64,000 bases of DNA from a virus. How positions within the stretch are numbered: the stretch's first letter is position 1; each line of letters begins with the position of its first letter. The stretch lies in the IMG/VR virus record IMGVR_UViG_3300018411_000022, positions 1-64,000 of that record; one strand, 5' to 3'. Both the position numbers and the translations under genes were made by a program. Below are positions 25,791 to 32,746 of this stretch, in pieces. The notes beneath the pieces are model-generated. The model saw nothing but the letters and a program-made list of their open reading frames with translations. It did not search any database and was not told the origin of the DNA.

Positions 25791-25857
25791 CTGTAGTCAT
25801 AGTAATATCGTACTTTTTTGAACTATACCTTGAATAAACTTAAACTAAGGATGTCAC

Positions 25858-26304
25858 ATGGAGTTTCCCGCTTCTTTGTTGTCGGCATTAGGTTTCACTG
25901 AACCCAAACCTGAACAGCCAGTGGTCTTTATGCGGGCGGGTTGTACGAAAGATTCTCGAGTCAGGCGAGTCAAACCCGAAGGTAGTAACGCCCATTTGAT
26001 TCGCACCTACCTTGAGAATCCGAAAGATGCATCTCCTGCGGCACGTCGGACCTTTCGCCAAGCGATAGTGTTGCGAGCAGTAGGGGGTAAACTGAGACAT
26101 TATCCGTTGTGGTTACTGTTCTCCAACACGTACGCCCGAGAGGTCTCGGCTAATAAGCATAACCAACTCCCGCCAGACATACACTGGGTTAGGCGCAAAC
26201 GCAAACAGGTCTGTCGTTATCTGAAGGCACGCGCTAAAGTGACTCTCTTAGAACAGATTGACAGTTGTACAAAACCAAAAACTGTAGGAATCCCCCCACG
26301 GTGA
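25858..26304 (+). CDS. early basic protein, 148 aa
   Basis: ATG with CTAAGGA upstream. Strongly basic throughout, especially at about 105-130 (WVRRKRKQVCRYLKARAK), which suggests nucleic-acid binding. The N-terminus is MEFPASLLSALGFTEPKPEQ. No known domain. It lies between two early promoter regions. DNA/RNA or ribosome binding is an inference from charge only. Confidence 0.6.
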   Translation: MEFPASLLSALGFTEPKPEQPVVFMRAGCTKDSRVRRVKPEGSNAHLIRTYLENPKDASPAARRTFRQAIVLRAVGGKLRHYPLWLLFSNTYAREVSANKHNQLPPDIHWVRRKRKQVCRYLKARAKVTLLEQIDSCTKPKTVGIPPR

Positions 26305-26321
26305 GTGTAATATGAGACTGC

Positions 26322-26362
26322 CGAAATAAAAAAATCTCAGATCTATATTACCTAGGTGAGTG
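26322..26362 (+). promoter_or_regulatory. phiKZ-type early promoter
   Basis: TATATTAC at 26344-26351 preceded by CGAAATAAAAAAATCTCA and followed by CTAGGTGAGT. Almost the same extended sequence occurs before the gene at 42629. It drives the small-gene unit 26409-28354. Confidence 0.85.
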
Positions 26363-26408
26363 GATTAACCAAACCACTCATTCCCCCATATGTTCTAAGG
26401 AGAACACT

Positions 26409-26876
26409 ATGTTCAGTAATCTTCCAGGTCGTGTCACCACTGTTCGTGAATCCACAGTATGTGAGTTCGAACAATCCGGCTACTTCGAAACCATGAAGGA
26501 GATCATCGATGCTAATAAAGCATCTGATGCTCTGAAGCTTCAGTACGCCAAGGGTGAAGAGTGGCAGTGTGAGAACGACGCTACGGTGCGTGTACAAGGC
26601 GAAACCGATTCATTCGGCGCCGAGTATTACCATTACTGCGAAGCGTGTTATACGCTCGAGCAGGAACTTCAGCAGTACTTCACCGAGAGGCATGCCGAAG
26701 ACGAAGCTCAATGTGAGTGGTGTAAGAAAGTCACCACCCAGAAAGACCTTCGTTACACGCGTGACATCGATGAGGGTTCGAGTGGACCCGTTTACGAAGT
26801 CTGTTCTGAATGTCGGACTAAGCAAAACGACTACATCAATGATGAGTTGGATTTCCTAGCCGAACAAGGATATTGA
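26409..26876 (+). CDS. early zinc-ribbon-type protein, 155 aa
   Basis: ATG downstream of GTTCTAAGGAGAACAC. Cysteines are arranged as zinc-binding pairs: CEACYTLEQ near residue 78, then CEWCKKVTTQ near 101 and CSECRTKQN near 137. The two later CxxC pairs could form a treble-clef or zinc-ribbon fold, as in small phage proteins that bind RNA polymerase or nucleic acid. First gene after a TATATTAC promoter. Exact target unknown. Confidence 0.7.
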   Translation: MFSNLPGRVTTVRESTVCEFEQSGYFETMKEIIDANKASDALKLQYAKGEEWQCENDATVRVQGETDSFGAEYYHYCEACYTLEQELQQYFTERHAEDEAQCEWCKKVTTQKDLRYTRDIDEGSSGPVYEVCSECRTKQNDYINDELDFLAEQGY

Positions 26877-26883
26877 CGACACC

Positions 26884-26901
26884 GCCCCTCTCCGGAGGGG
26901 C
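26884..26901 (+). terminator. short GC hairpin between early genes
   Basis: GCCCCTC/GAGGGGC with a TCCG loop right after the zinc-protein stop. No T-run; it probably only partly stops transcription or protects the 3' end. Confidence 0.45.
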
Positions 26902-26927
26902 ATCCTATTACTCTAAGGAGAATATAC

Positions 26928-27140
26928 GTGAAATCGTTATTCGATGAAAAACGTTTGGCTGAGCATCGGGCACGCTTCTTTGAAATCCCTGACGAGATTA
27001 AGACAAAGTACTCCCGAACAAAAGAGCAGAGACTCCAAGACCAACGAGTCGTGCGTCGACAGTTTAATAACTTGTCGCTTCGTGAAAAGAACCGGGCGCG
27101 GCGCATGTCGGGACCCGTTAATTTCGCTTATCACATCTAA
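26928..27140 (+). CDS. early small basic protein, 70 aa
   Basis: GTG start with CTAAGGAG upstream. Highly charged and helical (LFDEKRLAEHRARFFEIPDE), with a strongly basic second half (LSLREKNRARRM). Composition suggests nucleic-acid or ribosome interaction, but no family is recognised. Part of the early small-gene unit. Confidence 0.6.
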   Translation: MKSLFDEKRLAEHRARFFEIPDEIKTKYSRTKEQRLQDQRVVRRQFNNLSLREKNRARRMSGPVNFAYHI

Positions 27141-27217
27141 AAGGAACGTCGACCTGTAAAACAACTACCTCTTCCTATTTAGGGGTAGTCCCCTGTAATC
27201 CTTAGGAGGATACGTAA

Positions 27218-27424
27218 ATGTGTCGTAAACAGTATTTGATTCGATTGTCATGTCTCGTTGCCAATGAGCGGCATCTGGAAGAAGATCTCAAGATAGCCAG
27301 CGACTGCGCTCAACGCCGCTTCGTGGAACTTAACCTACATCGCACGCGTACAGCGATTGATGAACTGTACCACACTTACACCCTGAACAATCAACGGGTG
27401 TACCCCGTAAGAGGTCGCGTATGA
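27218..27424 (+). CDS. early small protein, 68 aa
   Basis: ATG with TTAGGAGG upstream, an excellent SD. Helical, basic and Cys-containing (MCRKQYLIRLSCLVANER). Its stop overlaps the next start by 4 bases (ATGA), so the two are coupled. Function unknown. Confidence 0.6.
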   Translation: MCRKQYLIRLSCLVANERHLEEDLKIASDCAQRRFVELNLHRTRTAIDELYHTYTLNNQRVYPVRGRV

Positions 27425-27813
27425 ACGCTCACAAACCCCAGCACGAAGAACCTACCAGCTACTTGTTCCATAACAACGAACCGCTGAATGAAGAAGAGCG
27501 TGAGCAGATCCGTCAATACCACCTTGGGAACATCACCCCCGAAAACGAGAAGTTGTTTCAGAGTATCCACGTTCGTCGGGGTAGCGGACCTGTGTATTGG
27601 TACATTCCGTACCACTACCTGTTCATGGCGCGTAACTTGCAGTATACGCACAAGCGGTTGAATGGAGGTAAGGTTCCTTCTGCCTATTGGGTTAGACGGA
27701 AAATCAAGCACGCCTTTCAGGAATTAGGACTCGGAGAAGAAGATGCACAAAAACATTTCCAGTACGATTCTCGCCACCTCGAACGTACATCATCGACCAC
27801 CCACACCCAGTGA
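27421..27813 (+). CDS. early hypothetical protein, 130 aa
   Basis: ATGA overlap with the previous gene and AGAGG upstream. Starts MNAHKPQHEEPTSYLFHNNE; an aromatic stretch at about 58-72 (YWYIPYHYLFMARNL) is too polar for a clear membrane segment. The last 71 bases are shared out of frame with the membrane-protein gene that begins at 27743. Function unknown. Confidence 0.6.
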   Translation: MNAHKPQHEEPTSYLFHNNEPLNEEEREQIRQYHLGNITPENEKLFQSIHVRRGSGPVYWYIPYHYLFMARNLQYTHKRLNGGKVPSAYWVRRKIKHAFQELGLGEEDAQKHFQYDSRHLERTSSTTHTQ

Positions 27814-28000
27814 GCAGATCCAACTACGTCGCCAAGGTCGATGGATTATCTACCTGTCGATCCTGTTTGTGGTAGGCTTCTTGTTTACCTGGGCCACTGA
27901 ATCATACTTTGATGTAGATGTAGCGGCTATCGAAGAACCCAAGTGCATCACTGTGGGTGTCGGCGCTAGCTCCACACGTCCTCTGTGTCGGATCTACTGA
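27743..28000 (+). CDS. early single-pass membrane protein, 85 aa
   Basis: The start at 27743 has GGAGAAGAAG upstream and lies inside the previous gene (71-base overlap). A basic segment (QLRRQGR) precedes one clear transmembrane helix at about 33-50 (WIIYLSILFVVGFLFTW). A short acidic C-terminal region with two cysteines would then be periplasmic by the positive-inside rule. Small early membrane proteins often act in superinfection exclusion or on the host envelope, but nothing specific can be said. Confidence 0.6.
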   Translation: MHKNISSTILATSNVHHRPPTPSEQIQLRRQGRWIIYLSILFVVGFLFTWATESYFDVDVAAIEEPKCITVGVGASSTRPLCRIY

Positions 28001-28036
28001 ACGACTGCTCATTCAAGTTCTAAGGAGAACACGTAA

Positions 28037-28354
28037 ATGAATGGCACCAAGGCCTTGCATACCTTGCAGGACGTTACGTCTGCAAGGCTTGAAGAAGTGA
28101 GTGTGATCAGTGCTTACATTGTACGTTCGGTAGATGGCGAATACCACGTGGTGGTGGTAGATCCCATGGAAGACCTACAAGGAGAAGTTGGGCTTTATAC
28201 GGTGGACGATTCGACCGGGACCTATAAACTCCTTGACTTTATCGGGTTGTGTAAAGAACAAGGGTCTGAGGTGGACTACTCTTCGTACTTAGAAGAGCGA
28301 GGCCTCAAGGTCATGGCCAGTTACCACCCACGCACCTCAGCGGTCGCTGTTTGA
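28037..28354 (+). CDS. early hypothetical protein, 105 aa
   Basis: Start preceded by the same GTTCTAAGGAGAACAC element as the gene at 26409. Small acidic mixed protein (MNGTKALHTLQDVTSARLEE) with a beta-rich middle (YHVVVVDPMEDLQGEVGLYT). No recognised motif. Last gene of the early unit before a TTCG-loop terminator. Confidence 0.6.
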   Translation: MNGTKALHTLQDVTSARLEEVSVISAYIVRSVDGEYHVVVVDPMEDLQGEVGLYTVDDSTGTYKLLDFIGLCKEQGSEVDYSSYLEERGLKVMASYHPRTSAVAV

Positions 28355-28360
28355 ATTAAA

Positions 28361-28388
28361 GGGGTCTTCGGACCCCATTTCTTTTTTA
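28361..28388 (+). terminator. rho-independent terminator
   Basis: GGGGTC/GACCCC stem with a TTCG loop followed by ATTTCTTTTTTATG, directly after the stop at 28354. Confidence 0.8.
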
Positions 28389-28440
28389 TGCTGTTTTAGA
28401 AGGACTTGACCTCCCTCCCAGAAATGGTATGACCCAAGGC

Positions 28441-28464
28441 GCCCAGTCACTTCGGTGGCTGGGT
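28441..28464 (+). terminator. second hairpin before the secreted nuclease gene
   Basis: GCCCAGTCAC pairs with GTGGCTGGGT (two wobble pairs) around a TTCG loop; an 11-T run follows 20 bases later at 28485-28495. It could be a backup terminator or shape the leader of the nuclease mRNA. Confidence 0.55.
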
Positions 28465-28508
28465 GTCGAAGGCTTAACTGTTTCTTTTTTTTTTTGGTGA
28501 GGTGGGGT

Positions 28509-28964
28509 ATGCGTTCTCTTTTAATCCGAGTAGTTTTCTTGTGTGCGCTATTGCTCCCGAGTCCACTGTGGGCCACTGACATGATCCGCATGCCTTCGGC
28601 CAATGTAGTCGAAGTCTATGATGGCGATACCTTTAAGGTACAACTACCTGGGATGTTGGATGTCTTTGGTCATGAGTTGCCTGTCAGGATCAACGGGATA
28701 GACACTCCGGAGATTCGCAGCAGTTGCAGTACCGACGTCCTGCGAGCGGCGGAGCGTCACAAAGCAGGCTTGGCTAAAGATTTTCTATTAGGGGCATTGA
28801 GAGGCGGTCAGAAGATTGAACTCCATAACCTTGCCCGAGATAAATATTTCCGTCTTTTGGCTGATGTCTACATAGACGACATCAATGTAGGAACCACCAT
28901 GATTGAACGTGGACATGCTGTTGCCTATGACGGAGGTACCAAATACGACTGGTGTGGGAAGTAA
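28509..28964 (+). CDS. exported staphylococcal-nuclease-like (thermonuclease) protein
   Basis: 151 aa. The start at 28509 has GGTGAGGTGGGG upstream; the longer frame from 28455 runs through a poly-Phe artefact of the T-run. A classical signal peptide (MRSLLIRVVFLCALLLPSPL, then WA before the likely cleavage site) precedes an SNase domain. The domain has VYDGDTFKV, RINGIDTPE (Arg, Asp and Glu of the active site) and KYFRLLADVYID with the second catalytic Arg. SNases cut DNA and RNA with Ca2+. Export to the periplasm would keep it away from phage DNA until lysis, or direct it against incoming DNA. It sits alone between terminators. Confidence 0.85.
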   Translation: MRSLLIRVVFLCALLLPSPLWATDMIRMPSANVVEVYDGDTFKVQLPGMLDVFGHELPVRINGIDTPEIRSSCSTDVLRAAERHKAGLAKDFLLGALRGGQKIELHNLARDKYFRLLADVYIDDINVGTTMIERGHAVAYDGGTKYDWCGK

Positions 28965-28977
28965 CGGCATAAAAGCA

Positions 28978-28999
28978 CTAGGCTCCCTAGGGAGCCTAG
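28978..28999. terminator. bidirectional hairpin terminator
   Basis: CTAGGCTCC/GGAGCCTAG stem preceded by CGGCATAAA (28965-28973). It lies between the convergent nuclease (+) and DNA polymerase (-) genes. Confidence 0.75.
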
Positions 29000-29011
29000 C
29001 GTACAACCCTT

Positions 29012-30706
29012 TTATGCTGCGTCTGGATGGTCCACAAGGAACTCTGCCAGCATCCGATCAAAGTTCGGCGCTTTCATGATGTCGACTGCAATTTCTACCG
29101 CATTGACATGGCCGCCTGTCAGGTTATACCCAGCCATTCTCATTTGGTATTCATTACACCCTTTGATCTTGTACAGTTCGTAAAGCGTGGTCTCACGCGA
29201 GATATTCAGGATCACCTGAACGTTCGGGTACGTCGATACGATATCCAAGTCGGCTACGTGACGACGAATGTAGGTCCTTACATCAGGCAGTTCTTTAATG
29301 GCGCGGACGCCGTTATCCACTGTCTGGTGAGAGGGTAAGGTCACGATGTGCCCATTCATGCCAACAACGTAAGCGTCCAATTCATGGACCATTTCGTTGC
29401 TACACGAACCTAGGATATAGCCCCGGTCACGACAGAAGAAATAGAAGTCATCCACCAAACGACGAGGTTGCGAATTGTAGATGGTGTATTCCGAAGCCCG
29501 CGACTGGGTACTGATAACCAGCTGCAGGTCTTTGGTCTTCTCATCCAACAGTTCTACACCGATACAGTCGAAGATGTTGTAGACCGCGTATTCGACTTTG
29601 TAGTAGGTCTGCATGAACACGTGCCATGCCAACCCTGCATGTTCGTCGGCCTCTTCAAACTTAAGCTTACCAAGCCCCGACAACTCCTCCTTCATCACGT
29701 AGTCCAAGCTATACGAAGGCAGGTTTTGCTTAGCCATTCGAATGCGCTTGTATACACACATGCTGTCGATCAGAAAGAACGTCGCTGGACATTCGGCTAC
29801 GTGCCACCGTTCGGCTGGGTGAATCGAATCGATTCGACCCGAAGCGGTTTTCTTAGTAGCGTTGCCCTGCTTGTAGCGGAAGAACTTATAGCGCTCGGGA
29901 ACCGATGGATCGCTGAAAACTTGAGCCGGATCAATTCCTTCAGCTTCCAATTGCTTGACGCATTTGGGGATATCGAAGTCAATGTTCCAGATGGTGACGA
30001 ATTCAGGTTTCCATTCGTGGGCTTTGGCAAAGCAACGCCGAATGCCTTCACCGGGTGTCTCAACGATCTCCAGTTCGTAGGTAATGTTGCGCTCTTTGGT
30101 GTACTTCTCCAAGTACTTTTCAATGGCTTTGTTAAGCTTTTCCAAGAAGCGAACGTCTTGACCTACAAAGAACTTGGTCGCAGCCAGGTAGACTTTGTCC
30201 TTAAACGTCAAGGCCATCAGGATGGGTTGTTCAGTACCGTGGACAACATCCGTCTCGATGTCGAATACCGCTACGCCATTGGGGGACATGCAATCTGGCG
30301 AACGCAGTTGGTATTCACGTTTAAGGAGCGTGGGTGTGGTGATGTCACATCCGTACAAATAAGGGTCGCGTGCAATCTGACGCAAGCCCCCACGCAAAGT
30401 ACCCACCCCTTTAGCCCGCGCAATCTGTCTGAGCAGGTTACGCTGGGTGCAGGTGTAACGTTGCAGGTTATTGATTTTTTCTTGAGTCTTCTTTTCTGTA
30501 TAGTTACGTTGACCTTCACGCGCATAGAAAAAATCGCGCTTGTAGTTTTCGATGATCTTGAGGTTCGGGATCAATTGACCGTCTTTGGTGTGAATGACTT
30601 CTTTGACGATCAGGGCATCCCCATCACCGTCGTCATTCGGCAGTGTGTAAACCGCGTGTTTACATTCAATGCCTTTAATATTCTCGCTAGGTACGGGCAG
30701 CGACAT
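29012..30706 (-). CDS. family B DNA polymerase, N-terminal/exonuclease part with motif A
   Basis: 564 aa. Proofreading motifs are visible: AVFDIETDV (ExoI, DxE) near residue 150, TIWNIDFDIP (ExoII, NxxxFD) near 240 and YNIFDCIG (ExoIII) near 375. Polymerase motif A is present as ADLDIVSTYPNVQ near 487, with the metal-binding Asp of DxxSLYP. The chain ends about 75 residues later, before motif B (KxxxNSxYG) and motif C (DTD), followed by a normal terminator. The second half of the palm must therefore come from another gene. The start is at 30706 with an AT-rich region upstream. Confidence 0.8.
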   Translation of the reverse strand: MSLPVPSENIKGIECKHAVYTLPNDDGDGDALIVKEVIHTKDGQLIPNLKIIENYKRDFFYAREGQRNYTEKKTQEKINNLQRYTCTQRNLLRQIARAKGVGTLRGGLRQIARDPYLYGCDITTPTLLKREYQLRSPDCMSPNGVAVFDIETDVVHGTEQPILMALTFKDKVYLAATKFFVGQDVRFLEKLNKAIEKYLEKYTKERNITYELEIVETPGEGIRRCFAKAHEWKPEFVTIWNIDFDIPKCVKQLEAEGIDPAQVFSDPSVPERYKFFRYKQGNATKKTASGRIDSIHPAERWHVAECPATFFLIDSMCVYKRIRMAKQNLPSYSLDYVMKEELSGLGKLKFEEADEHAGLAWHVFMQTYYKVEYAVYNIFDCIGVELLDEKTKDLQLVISTQSRASEYTIYNSQPRRLVDDFYFFCRDRGYILGSCSNEMVHELDAYVVGMNGHIVTLPSHQTVDNGVRAIKELPDVRTYIRRHVADLDIVSTYPNVQVILNISRETTLYELYKIKGCNEYQMRMAGYNLTGGHVNAVEIAVDIMKAPNFDRMLAEFLVDHPDAA

Positions 30707-31029
30707 CGTTGGTACTCCAATCAGGCCCTTAAGACATATTATCAGGACAGGTGGTGTTTTTTAACAGGACCAGTAATTAACTACTTTTCTAACCTTAGTA
30801 TGAGAGGTGTTTGGCCCAACATCGCTCTGGGGAAGTTGATCCAGCAATCCCTTGGCACCTACGGCCTCCCCCCAGCCCATGGCTCTCAGGGGATTGGTTG
30901 TCGGATGGCTTTCCCGTTTCCTCCTGCCCACTCCGGCCCTTAGGGGCTGGGGTTGGGTTCTTATGCCCCCTCTCCGTTATCAGTATGAGTGATCTTTTCT
31001 TTAGGCCCTCTTCTGGTTTCGGAGCTGAC
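30707..31029. other. 323-base divergent intergenic region with inverted repeats
   Basis: Lies between DNA polymerase (-) and the metalloprotease (+). It contains CAATCCC (30845-30851) pairing with GGGATTG (30890-30896) around an inner AGCC-CAT-GGCT hairpin. A GCCC-TTA-GGGGC hairpin follows near 30938, and AGTATGAG occurs twice (30797 and 30982). The repeated TATG element may be middle/late promoter sequence, as TATG is reported for phiKZ nvRNAP promoters. No convincing gene; a structured RNA is possible. Confidence 0.45.
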
Positions 31030-32292
31030 ATGCTTACCCCACGAAAACTCAATCTCGGACTGGAGGCCATCCAGGTCCAATCCGATCTGCTCTTTAAAGA
31101 GCTGACACTGGCTTTCCAACGCATCCGCGAAGAGAAGGCCTACAAAGGCAAGGCCCTCAAAGCCATTGACATCCCTGCAATCATCTTCAATCGCACCGGA
31201 GTGAAGGTGAGCTTCGAAGTCGAAGACTCATCGGACCTCAATGCCTACGTTCACATCCCAACTGTGGATAAAAACAATCCACTGGTGTACAACTACTTCA
31301 AACCGTACTTAGGTTCAGAAGACTTCGATGGTCTGATCAAGAATAAGAAGCTGGATCAAGTGGTTGGTTGGGTTGACCTAGCTCATGGTCGCTTGGGCGG
31401 TGCATTCTCACAAGTACAACACAAAGCTGTTGTTCTACGTGGGATGTTTGAAAGCAAGCTCGTAAGTTGCGAAGAAATCGCAGCGGTGATGTTGCACGAA
31501 CTGGGTCACCTCTTCACCTACTACGAGTTCCTGGGTCACGTCCTGACTACGAACATCGTACTGCACGCCGCTACCCAACAGTTCTTCAAGGCTGACGACA
31601 AGGTTCGCAAAGTGCGTCTGGTCCACGAAACCTGTAAAGTACTGGACGTGGAAATCGATGACGTTGAGTCGTTGGTGGAATGTACGGACAAAGAAGTCTT
31701 CCAGACAGTGTTCGTTCGCAAGAAGATCCTGAATACGCGTAGCTCGCTCGGTACGCCGATTTATGACCTCACCGCTACCGAGGCCTTGGCTGACCAGTTT
31801 GCTGTCCGTATGGGCGCAGGACGGGCTCTGGCAACCGGTTTGGACAAGATCATGCGCTCCTATGGTGGCGGTAGTTCGTATCGCACCACCGCCGGACATG
31901 TGATTGCTACGGTGTTCAACGTGGCACTGTTCTTTTTCTTCTCGGCATTGACCTTCGGTCTGTTCCTCCTAATCCTGTTCATCAACCCGGCTGAGAAAAC
32001 CTACGATCCGCCTGAGGCGCGTCTGCGCCGCATCCGTAACGAGATGATGACAGCCATCAAATCGGAAAAGATGTCGGCTGAGCGTAAGGCTGAAACACTG
32101 CTGGACATCAAAGCGGTGGATCAACTGCTCAAACAAGTGGATGACAAACGTGGATTGATCGAGATGTTCTATACCTCGGTTCTGCCGTCGGGCCGTCAAC
32201 AGTACCAACAGCTCAAGTTCCAAGTGGAGTTGGAGAAACTGGTCAATAACGACCTGTTCCTAGCCCACGAGCGCCTCAAACAACTTTCTTAA
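31030..32292 (+). CDS. M48-like membrane zinc metalloprotease
   Basis: 420 aa from the ATG at 31030 with GGAG upstream; the frame is open from 30811, but that part is the intergenic region. Zinc motif HELGH in AAVMLHELGHLFTYYE near residue 157. A third ligand follows in TEALADQFAVRMG near 258, the ExxxD pattern of M48 (HtpX/Ste24) gluzincins. One strong hydrophobic segment (VFNVALFFFFSALTFGLFLL) near 300 could be a transmembrane helix. The end is helical. Its place among virion genes suggests a head-maturation or membrane-associated protease, but it is unrelated to the phiKZ gp175-type prohead protease. Confidence 0.75.
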   Translation: MLTPRKLNLGLEAIQVQSDLLFKELTLAFQRIREEKAYKGKALKAIDIPAIIFNRTGVKVSFEVEDSSDLNAYVHIPTVDKNNPLVYNYFKPYLGSEDFDGLIKNKKLDQVVGWVDLAHGRLGGAFSQVQHKAVVLRGMFESKLVSCEEIAAVMLHELGHLFTYYEFLGHVLTTNIVLHAATQQFFKADDKVRKVRLVHETCKVLDVEIDDVESLVECTDKEVFQTVFVRKKILNTRSSLGTPIYDLTATEALADQFAVRMGAGRALATGLDKIMRSYGGGSSYRTTAGHVIATVFNVALFFFFSALTFGLFLLILFINPAEKTYDPPEARLRRIRNEMMTAIKSEKMSAERKAETLLDIKAVDQLLKQVDDKRGLIEMFYTSVLPSGRQQYQQLKFQVELEKLVNNDLFLAHERLKQLS

Positions 32293-32305
32293 AGCGAGAC
32301 TCCCC

Positions 32306-32740
32306 ATGGATAACCTGCGCCAACTCACCCAAGAAATCACCAACCACCTGAACGGCTGTAACGTCGGTCTGTATGATCGTCCGCGTGCTACCGCCATTCT
32401 TGCCGCCAGCGTGGTCGGTCGTGATCTGGTTCTGCCGTCGGCTAGTGTCGATGACGCTCGTAGCTACTACCGCACCTCCGTCAAGACGGCTGTTTACGAC
32501 AAACTCAATCAGCTGAACGAAGCGCTACCTCTGGACATCGACACGGCAGAAGACCTGATCTTCCGGGTCTGGTACACCCGCTACTTGCTGGTTCATGAAC
32601 CGGCTCACACGCTGGGTCAGAAGCTTCTGAGCCTCGCCATCTGTGGCGGTATCAGTGAAGTCGACAACAAGACGGTGGAGTTCCTCAAGGCCTGTCCGGC
32701 TTTGCTTGACGGTGCACACTTCATCGTCGCAGCGGAGTAA
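32306..32740 (+). CDS. hypothetical protein, 144 aa
   Basis: Follows the protease gene by 13 bases with a weak SD. All-helical, starting MDNLRQLTQEITNHLNGCNV, with no recognised motif. It sits between the membrane protease and an inner-head-like protein, six bases before the latter, so it probably belongs to the same virion or assembly unit. Confidence 0.65.
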   Translation: MDNLRQLTQEITNHLNGCNVGLYDRPRATAILAASVVGRDLVLPSASVDDARSYYRTSVKTAVYDKLNQLNEALPLDIDTAEDLIFRVWYTRYLLVHEPAHTLGQKLLSLAICGGISEVDNKTVEFLKACPALLDGAHFIVAAE

Positions 32741-32746
32741 TCGGTC

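Larger units (their letters stand above)
25662..25857 (+). ncRNA. candidate structured RNA with a copy of the 16S rRNA 3' end
   Basis: About 195 bases without a convincing gene. In order: the hairpin CTGCT/AGCAG (25679-25692), the palindrome CTGGTACCAG (25707-25716), the hairpin TGCCG/CGGCA (25726-25738), then TGGATCACCTCCT at 25755-25767. That 13-mer is identical to the 3' end of bacterial 16S rRNA including the anti-Shine-Dalgarno. A perfect inverted repeat GCAATGAA/TTCATTGC (25773-25790) follows. It may be an early regulatory RNA, an operator region, or simply the leader of the gene at 25858. A 34-codon frame also crosses it. Confidence 0.4.

Noticed and set aside
28455-28508. Upstream extension of the SNase frame (MAGCRRLNCFFFFLVRWG)
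   Set aside because: The poly-Phe comes from the T-run after a hairpin; the ATG at 28509 has a strong SD and starts a textbook signal peptide.
29468-30943. 491-aa plus-strand frame opposite DNA polymerase
   Set aside because: The minus strand carries clear exonuclease and polymerase motifs; the plus frame has no motif, begins without an SD and runs into the intergenic region.
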